A stretch of DNA of 10,270 nt, taken from NCBI GenBank assembly GCA_947575475.1, contig CANPNN010000037.1, positions 1-10,270 on the forward strand. The letters run 5' to 3'. Origin of the DNA: an uncultured Pseudoflavonifractor sp. (GTDB lineage: Bacteria > Bacillota_A > Clostridia > Oscillospirales > Oscillospiraceae). This document shows, in pieces, positions 5,986 to 10,270 of this stretch (position 1 is its first letter; each line of letters starts with the position of its first letter). The translations under genes were made by a program, and so were the position numbers. The notes under the pieces are model-generated. The model was not told the origin of the DNA and did no database searches. It saw only the letters and a program-made list of their open reading frames with translations.

Positions 5986-7143
5986 ATGACCAAGGTCGAT
6001 ATTATTTCCGGATTTTTGGGGGCAGGCAAGACCACCCTCATCAAAAAGCTGCTCTCCGAGGTCTTTGCCGGGGAGAAGCTGGTGCTTATCGAGAACGAGT
6101 TCGGGGAGGTCAGCGTGGACGGGGGCTTCCTCCGGGAGAGCGGCGTGGAGGTCTCGGAGCTGTCCTCGGGCTGCATCTGCTGCACCTTGGTGGGGGATTT
6201 TACCGAGGCCCTGGGCAAGGTCTATGAGCAGTACAAACCCTCCCGCATCCTCATCGAGCCCTCGGGGGTGGCCAAGCTCAGCGACGTGATCGCCGCCGTG
6301 GCAGACGCGGTGAAGGCGGTGCCCGCGCTGGAGCTGAACAGCTTCGTCACGGTGGTGGACGCCGCCAAGGCCAAGAGCTATATGAAGAACATCCCCGAAT
6401 TCTACAATAACCAGATCCAGTCCGCCGGCAGTATCATTCTGTCCCGGACCCAGAAGCTGAGCCAGGAGAAGCTGGAGGCGGTGGTCTCCCTCATCCGGGA
6501 GCAGAACGGCTCCGCCACCATTCTCACCACCCCCTGGGACCAGCTGGAGGGCCGGGCCATCCTCTCCGCCATTGAGGGCACCGCCATGTCCGAGCAGATC
6601 AGGGAGCTGGTGGAGGAGGCTCACGAGCACCAGCATGAGCATGAACATCACCATCATGACCACGACCATGAGCACCATCACCATGACCATGATGAGGAGG
6701 ACGAGGAGGAGCACGAGCACCATCACCACGACCATGATGAGGAGGAGCACGAACATCATCACCATGACCACGACGGCGAGGAGCACGGGCACCACCATCA
6801 CCACGACCACGGCCCCGACTGCACCTGCGGCTGCCACGACCACGAGCATCACCACCATCACCACGACGCCGACGAGCGGTTCGCAAGCTGGGGCAGGGAG
6901 ACTCCCAAGGCCTTCTCCCGCTCGGATATCGAGGCCATTCTGGCCGCGCTGGACAGCGGGGAGTACGGCGAGGTCTTCCGGGCCAAGGGCATTGTCCCCG
7001 ACGGGGAGGGGGGCTGGCTGGAGTTTGACTATGTGCCCGAGGAGCACGAGATCCGCCAGACCCAGGCCGACTACACCGGGCGGCTGTGCGTCATCGGCGG
7101 CGAGCTGAAAGAGGACAAGCTGGCTGCGCTTTTTGGACTATAA
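5986..7143 (+). CDS. CobW/COG0523 GTPase with His-rich metal-binding loop
   Basis: A 385-residue G3E GTPase of the CobW/P47K family, proteins that use GTP hydrolysis to deliver zinc or another metal to client proteins. It has the Walker A motif GFLGAGKTT (residues 9-17), the family's metal-binding GCICC (62-66), the switch-region EPSG (91-94) and VVDAAK (124-129). The CobW C-terminal domain occupies about 299-385 (FASWG, RAKGIVPDGEGGWLEFDYVP, TGRLCVIG). Between the domains, residues 213-294 hold about 40 histidines mixed with Asp and Glu, plus a CTCGC cluster at 279-283. Where the family usually has an NKxD-type guanine motif the protein reads LSRTQ (152-156). The start at 5986 has AAAGGAG upstream and fits the family N-terminus; an in-frame ATG at 5950 does not. 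It is the first gene of a tight operon with a second GTPase 12 bases downstream. Metal storage or zinc/nickel chaperoning is likely; the client is unknown. Confidence 0.92.
   Translation: MTKVDIISGFLGAGKTTLIKKLLSEVFAGEKLVLIENEFGEVSVDGGFLRESGVEVSELSSGCICCTLVGDFTEALGKVYEQYKPSRILIEPSGVAKLSDVIAAVADAVKAVPALELNSFVTVVDAAKAKSYMKNIPEFYNNQIQSAGSIILSRTQKLSQEKLEAVVSLIREQNGSATILTTPWDQLEGRAILSAIEGTAMSEQIRELVEEAHEHQHEHEHHHHDHDHEHHHHDHDEEDEEEHEHHHHDHDEEEHEHHHHDHDGEEHGHHHHHDHGPDCTCGCHDHEHHHHHHDADERFASWGRETPKAFSRSDIEAILAALDSGEYGEVFRAKGIVPDGEGGWLEFDYVPEEHEIRQTQADYTGRLCVIGGELKEDKLAALFGL
6622..6867 (+). repeat. His/Asp/Glu-rich repeat region inside the CobW gene
   Basis: The coding repeat encodes EHHHHDHD four times exactly (residues 220-227, 229-236, 244-251, 256-263), with looser His runs after that. 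Codons vary between copies (CAT/CAC, GAT/GAC), so the protein sequence rather than the DNA appears to be maintained. Such repeats are prone to length change by slippage. Confidence 0.9.
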
Positions 7144-7155
7144 GGAGAGTTTCCC

Positions 7156-8082
7156 ATGCAGATTCCTGTCTATCTGATCTTAGGCTTTCTGGATTCCGGC
7201 AAGAGCCAGTTCATCAACGGAGTGCTCTCCGACGGCCTGGCCGCCGACCACCGGACCCTGCTGCTCCAGTGCGAGGAGGGGGAGGTGGAGTACGACCCCC
7301 GGCTGATGAAAAACGTCTCTGTGGCGGCTGTTGAGGATGAGGAGGAGCTGACCCCCATGTTCCTCCGGGAGTGCGAGAAGAAATACCGCCCCCGGCAGGT
7401 GCTGGTGGAGTATAACGGCATGTGGCCCCTGGAGACCCTGCTGGAGCATATGCCCCCCAACTGGTTCCTGGCCCAGACCTTCACCTTTGTGGAGGCCGCC
7501 ACCTTTGACGTGTACTCCCGGAACATGGGCCAGCTCATGGCAGAGAAGGTAAAGACCGCCGACGTGCTGGTCTTTAACCGCTGCACCCCCGAATTGAAGG
7601 ACTCCCTCCGGGCCCGGAACCTCCGGATGGCCAACCGCAAAGCGGAGATCTACCTGGAGGACCCGGACGGGACGGACGAGAACTACCTCACGGGGAACGA
7701 GTGCCCCTTCGACCTTGACCAGAAGGTCATCGACATCCCCGACGAGGATTTCGGGGTCTGGTATGTGGACGTGATGGACCACCCCCAGCGCTACGAGGGG
7801 AAGACCATCCACGCCAAGCTGGTGATGATGCGCTCCACCAAGTATAGGGACACCTGCTGTCCCGGCCGGTTCGCCATGGTCTGCTGCGCCAACGACGTGG
7901 CCTTCCTGGGCCTGGTGGCCCGGGGGGAGGGGTTGGAGCAGTACCGCAGCAAGCAGTGGCTGGACGCCACCTTCACCGTCTCCATCCACGAGCACCCCGC
8001 CTACGAGGGCCCCGGGCCTTTTATGGATATTCTGGAGTCCCGGCCCTGTGAAAAGGCGGAGCCAGAGCTGCTGACCTACTGA
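7156..8082 (+). CDS. Divergent CobW-like GTPase with DUF1980-like C-terminal domain
   Basis: A 308-residue protein. The N-terminal half (about 1-190) is CobW-like: it opens IPVYLILGFLDSGKSQFING, with Walker A GFLDSGKS at residues 10-17. The family's GCxCC is missing; the corresponding stretch reads LLLQCEEGEVEYD. EPSG is replaced by VEYNGMW (84-90) and the guanine motif by FNRC (140-143). The C-terminal part (about 200-300) has YEGKTIHAKLVMM, CCPGRFAMVCCANDVAFLGLV and a final FTVSIHEH segment. By memory this follows the C-terminal domain of DUF1980/TIGR03943 (YcgQ-type) proteins, where a GK...ARF...CCxAD pattern is typical; those proteins are usually encoded with a DUF318 permease, which is absent here. 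Four cysteines in two CC pairs (234-235, 243-244) could bind metal. An AAGGAG site stands before the start. Function unknown; a partner of the upstream GTPase is the best guess. Confidence 0.85.
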   Translation: MQIPVYLILGFLDSGKSQFINGVLSDGLAADHRTLLLQCEEGEVEYDPRLMKNVSVAAVEDEEELTPMFLRECEKKYRPRQVLVEYNGMWPLETLLEHMPPNWFLAQTFTFVEAATFDVYSRNMGQLMAEKVKTADVLVFNRCTPELKDSLRARNLRMANRKAEIYLEDPDGTDENYLTGNECPFDLDQKVIDIPDEDFGVWYVDVMDHPQRYEGKTIHAKLVMMRSTKYRDTCCPGRFAMVCCANDVAFLGLVARGEGLEQYRSKQWLDATFTVSIHEHPAYEGPGPFMDILESRPCEKAEPELLTY

Positions 8083-8104
8083 TCCCCGAAGGAGGGCGCC
8101 TCAT

Positions 8105-9151
8105 ATGGAGACTCATGTCCCCCAGTACTATTCCTCCTTCCGCTGTCTGGCGGGAGAGTGTCCCCACACCTGCTGCGCCGCCGGGTGGGAGATCCCCGTG
8201 GACCCGGATACCGCCGCCCTTTATAAGACCCTGCCCGGCCCTCTGGGGGACCGGGTGCGGGCTTTTCTGGAGACAGACCCGGAGGGGGAGCCCTGCTTCC
8301 CCCTCCGGGGCGGAGCCTGCCCCTTCCTGAACGGGGAGGGGCTTTGCCATATCCACATACGGCACGGGGAGGAGGCCACCCCCCTCATCTGCCGCACCCA
8401 CCCCCGGTTCTGCTATGAGTACGGCCCCCTGCGGGAGCGGGGGTTGTGCGGGTCCTGCCCGGAGGCGGCAAGGCTTATTCTGGGGGAGGACCCGCTCCTT
8501 CTGGTCCGGCAGGAGGAAGGCCCGGAGGTCCCGGAGGAGACCCCGCCTCTTCTGGATCCTTTGCTGAAAGCCCGGGAGACCGCCCTCACCCTTCTGAACG
8601 TGGAGGAGGCCAGTCTGGTCCAAAAACTACAGGCTCTGCTCCTGTTCTCCAACGAGGTCCAGGTCCTGCTGGACCGGGAGCAGGTGGGAGAGATCCCTCA
8701 GCTCTGCGGGATCTACGGGGAGGAATTCCCTCTGCTGGACCAGGGGGGACTGCCCTCCCGGGCCGCCGCCCTGGAGAAATGTCTGGCCCTTTTAGGGGAC
8801 ATGGATATCCTACAGTCCCAGTGGCGGGACCTGCTGGCCGCCGGGAGGGCACGGCTGAACTCCCCCTCCCCTCCCCAGCCGGGGCGGCAGGGGGTGCGGG
8901 CGGCGGCCGAATTTATCAAACCCCACTGGCTCCGGGGCGGGTGGGTCCGGGACGTGCTGTCCTGGGCGGAGTTCGCCGTCCTTGGGACCGCAGTCTCCCA
9001 TTTACTCTCCCCCCTGTCCCCCGAAGGCTTCCCCGGCGTCTTCCGCCTGTTCTGCCAGGAGCTGGAGCACAGTGAGGGAAACATGGCCGCAGTCCAGGAC
9101 GGACTGTGGGAACGGGTCAGCTTGGCAGAGATGCTGGCAGCGGGAAAGTGA
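8105..9151 (+). CDS. FliB/lysine-N-methylase-like Cys-rich protein
   Basis: A 348-residue protein whose first 125 residues carry a conserved cysteine pattern: C14, C19, C23 and C24 (FRCLAGECPHTCCAAGWEI), C72 and C81 (CPFLNGEGLCHIH), C96 (CRTHPRF) and C115/C118 (LCGSCPEAARLIL). This is the hallmark of the family annotated as flagellin lysine-N-methylase (FliB), and the number of cysteines suggests a metal or Fe-S centre. The remaining two thirds is mostly helical, Leu/Glu-rich and Cys-poor. No flagellar gene is in the window, and family members are common in Clostridia, so methylation of flagellin should not be assumed. It is the third gene of the CobW operon, 22 bases after the previous stop, with AAGGAGGGC as ribosome binding site, and is followed at once by a terminator. 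It may be a client or partner of the upstream metallochaperone-like GTPases. Confidence 0.82.
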   Translation: METHVPQYYSSFRCLAGECPHTCCAAGWEIPVDPDTAALYKTLPGPLGDRVRAFLETDPEGEPCFPLRGGACPFLNGEGLCHIHIRHGEEATPLICRTHPRFCYEYGPLRERGLCGSCPEAARLILGEDPLLLVRQEEGPEVPEETPPLLDPLLKARETALTLLNVEEASLVQKLQALLLFSNEVQVLLDREQVGEIPQLCGIYGEEFPLLDQGGLPSRAAALEKCLALLGDMDILQSQWRDLLAAGRARLNSPSPPQPGRQGVRAAAEFIKPHWLRGGWVRDVLSWAEFAVLGTAVSHLLSPLSPEGFPGVFRLFCQELEHSEGNMAAVQDGLWERVSLAEMLAAGK

Positions 9152-9162
9152 ACCGAAAAAGG

Positions 9163-9204
9163 AAAAAGGACCATGCTGTTTAAAGTGCAGCATGGTCCTT
9201 TTTT
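9163..9204. terminator. Bidirectional intrinsic terminator between convergent genes
   Basis: AAAAAGGACCATGCTG (9163-9178) is perfectly complementary to the inverted copy at 9188-9204 across a 9-base loop. T-runs end the hairpin on both strands, and CCTTTTT follows on the minus strand. It serves the plus-strand FliB-like operon and the minus-strand RpiR gene, whose stop codon is 3 bases away. Confidence 0.93.
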
Positions 9205-9206
9205 CC

Positions 9207-10079
9207 TTATTTTTCACTCTTTTCGTTCTCTCCCTGTTCCTCGGTTTTATAGATGTGGGTCTTGACGAAACGTTTCATACAGTATTCGTACTCGGCGTTG
9301 ACAAAGCCGGCATAGAGCACGTCCACCACATTGAGCTGAGAGATCCGGGAGGAGAGGGCGCCGATGCGGAAGGTGAACTCGTTGGTGGCCGTATGGAGCC
9401 GGTGGTCCGCCAGTTTGGCGATGGGAGAGGGGGCGGAACGGGTGACCGCCATAACAGGGGCGCCGTTTTCCTTCAGGGCCTTGATACACTCGATCATCTC
9501 GGCGGTCTGCCCCGAGTAGGAAAAGACAATGGCCACGTCCTCCGCCGTGGCATTCCGGGCCTGGAGAAGCTGAGAGTGCCAGTCGTCGTTGAGGATACAG
9601 GGCTTGTCCACCCGGAGGAATTTCAGGTAGGCGTCCCGGGCCACGCAGAGGGACGCCCCGATGCCGAAAAGCAGGATGGTCCGGGCCTTACGGATCAGCT
9701 CCACGCAGGCGGTCACCTCCTCCACGTTCAGCAGATACTGGGTGTCCTCCAGACACTGGATGTTCCTTCTGGTGATACTGCCGATGATGTCGGAGATGGA
9801 GGAGGTGCCGTCCAGTTCGGCCTCCTCATGGGAGCCGGTCTCTCCCAGGGAGTGGACATTCAGCAGCAGCTCCTGGCGAAACTCCTTGTAGCCGGCAAAG
9901 CCCACAAACCGGCACAGGCGCACCACGCTGGAGGGGGAGGAATAGGTCCGGTCGGCCAGCTCCCGAACGGTGAGATGGGCCGCCTCCTCGGGATGGGCGC
10001 AGATATATTGCGCGATGGTAGCCTCGGTGCCGCTCATGGCGCTTTGGGTCTCTCTCAGTCGGAGTAGTACATTTTCCAC
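9207..10079 (-). CDS. RpiR/MurR-family transcriptional regulator (HTH plus SIS)
   Basis: A 290-residue regulator of standard length for the RpiR family. The N-terminal HTH_6 domain (about 1-77) includes the helix-turn-helix LTVRELADRTYSSPSSVVRL (36-55) followed by CRFVGFAGYKEFR. A SIS sugar-phosphate-binding domain follows (about 120-262) with FGIGAS (138-143) and the phospho-sugar loop SYSGQT (187-192). Members bind DNA as dimers and respond to a sugar phosphate made or used by neighbouring genes. Translation starts at GTG (10079), supported by AAGGCGG 9 bases upstream and by the family's usual MEN-L-R opening; no in-frame ATG gives a full HTH domain. The C-terminal tail (TEEQGENEKSEK) is charged. 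A divergent gene begins 177 bases away and is the most likely target. The effector cannot be read from the sequence. Confidence 0.93.
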   Translation of the reverse strand: MENVLLRLRETQSAMSGTEATIAQYICAHPEEAAHLTVRELADRTYSSPSSVVRLCRFVGFAGYKEFRQELLLNVHSLGETGSHEEAELDGTSSISDIIGSITRRNIQCLEDTQYLLNVEEVTACVELIRKARTILLFGIGASLCVARDAYLKFLRVDKPCILNDDWHSQLLQARNATAEDVAIVFSYSGQTAEMIECIKALKENGAPVMAVTRSAPSPIAKLADHRLHTATNEFTFRIGALSSRISQLNVVDVLYAGFVNAEYEYCMKRFVKTHIYKTEEQGENEKSEK

Positions 10080-10143
10080 AATTTTTTGCCGCCTTTTTTC
10101 ATCAGTTTATGTAATTTATTCAAAAGAGCCCTTCTCATAAAAC

Positions 10144-10172
10144 ATTGTACCACACTTTCTTAATTTTGTTGA
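10144..10172 (-). promoter_or_regulatory. Sigma-A promoter of the RpiR-family gene
   Basis: On the minus strand TCAACA (10167-10172) is 17 bases from TACAAT (10144-10149), with an extended -10 TG (TGGTACAAT). Transcription would start near 10137, leaving a leader of about 58 nt. The -35 box overlaps that of the divergent promoter. Confidence 0.55.
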
Positions 10173-10197
10173 CATATTTTTTTATTTTCGTTAGGAT
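10169..10197 (+). promoter_or_regulatory. Sigma-A promoter of the divergent gene at 10256
   Basis: A perfect TTGACA (10169-10174) is 17 bases from TAGGAT (10192-10197). Transcription would start near 10204, about 52 bases before the start codon. It shares its -35 region with the opposing promoter, so one bound regulator could affect both. Confidence 0.6.
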
Positions 10198-10255
10198 GAT
10201 ACCATCAAATAGCCTCAACAGCGGGCTGCCACCAAGGAAAACAGGAGTTGATTTT

Positions 10256-10270
10256 ATGGATCTGAGCCAT
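10256..10270 (+). CDS. Start of a divergent gene (five codons, possibly murQ)
   Basis: ATG at 10256 has CAGGAG 8 bases upstream and a good promoter before that, so a gene almost certainly starts here; only MDLSH is visible before the window ends. Clostridial MurQ (N-acetylmuramic acid 6-phosphate etherase) proteins often begin with a similar MDL-(S/T)-(H/K) stretch, and RpiR-type MurR regulators commonly sit beside murQ. Five residues cannot prove this, and any sugar-phosphate enzyme or transporter gene remains possible. Confidence 0.55.

Noticed and set aside
6622..6867. Tandem repeats considered as a CRISPR or minisatellite array
   Set aside because: Repeats are in frame, vary synonymously and encode a His-rich loop typical of COG0523 proteins; there are no spacers.
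5788..7047. Long minus-strand open frame across the CobW gene
   Set aside because: Its Val/Met runs are the reverse complement of His/Asp codons (CAT/GAC); no ribosome binding site or domain was seen.
8982..10067. Long plus-strand open frame opposite the RpiR gene
   Set aside because: It overlaps the FliB-like gene end and the bidirectional terminator; the minus-strand HTH-SIS protein is clearly the real gene.

Overview
The window looks like chromosome of a GC-rich, endospore-forming Firmicute, probably a gut Clostridium-type anaerobe of the Oscillospiraceae kind. The reasons are a spoVT start with a forespore-type promoter, strong AGGAGG-type ribosome binding sites, Firmicute-style sigma-A promoters, a LicT/BglG antitermination circuit, and a FliB-like Cys-rich gene of the kind common in Clostridia. 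The taxonomic placement is inference. I see no insertion sequence, phage gene, tRNA, rRNA or CRISPR array.

Region 1 (1-211, minus strand) holds the first 35 codons of spoVT and its promoter. Region 2 (212-4860, minus strand) is a beta-glucoside utilisation operon. In transcription order it has a sigma-A promoter, a ribonucleic antiterminator (RAT) hairpin overlapping an intrinsic terminator, a GH1 6-phospho-beta-glucosidase, a PTS EIIBC permease without an EIIA domain, and a second GH1 6-phospho-beta-glucosidase. A perfect 14-bp hairpin separates the last two genes. Region 3 (4908-5876, plus strand) is the divergent gene for a LicT/BglG-type antiterminator with all four PRD histidines, ending in an intrinsic terminator. 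Together these make a closed circuit: the permease imports and phosphorylates the sugar, the two glucosidases cleave it, and the antiterminator opens the leader terminator when substrate is present.

Region 4 (5888-9204, plus strand) is a compact three-gene operon. The first gene is a CobW/COG0523 GTPase with an extreme His-rich metal-binding loop. The second is a divergent CobW-like protein that has lost the GCxCC metal motif and carries a C-terminal domain resembling the C-terminus of DUF1980/TIGR03943 (YcgQ) proteins. The third is a Cys-rich FliB/lysine-N-methylase-like protein. The operon ends in a bidirectional terminator. This is the least understood and most interesting part of the window; a role in metal handling is likely, but the target is unknown.

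Region 5 (9207-10270) has an RpiR-family (HTH plus SIS) sugar-phosphate regulator on the minus strand and the first five codons of a divergent gene on the plus strand. Their predicted promoters overlap at the -35 boxes. The pairing suggests the divergent gene is the regulator's target, possibly a MurQ-type etherase, but only MDLSH is visible.
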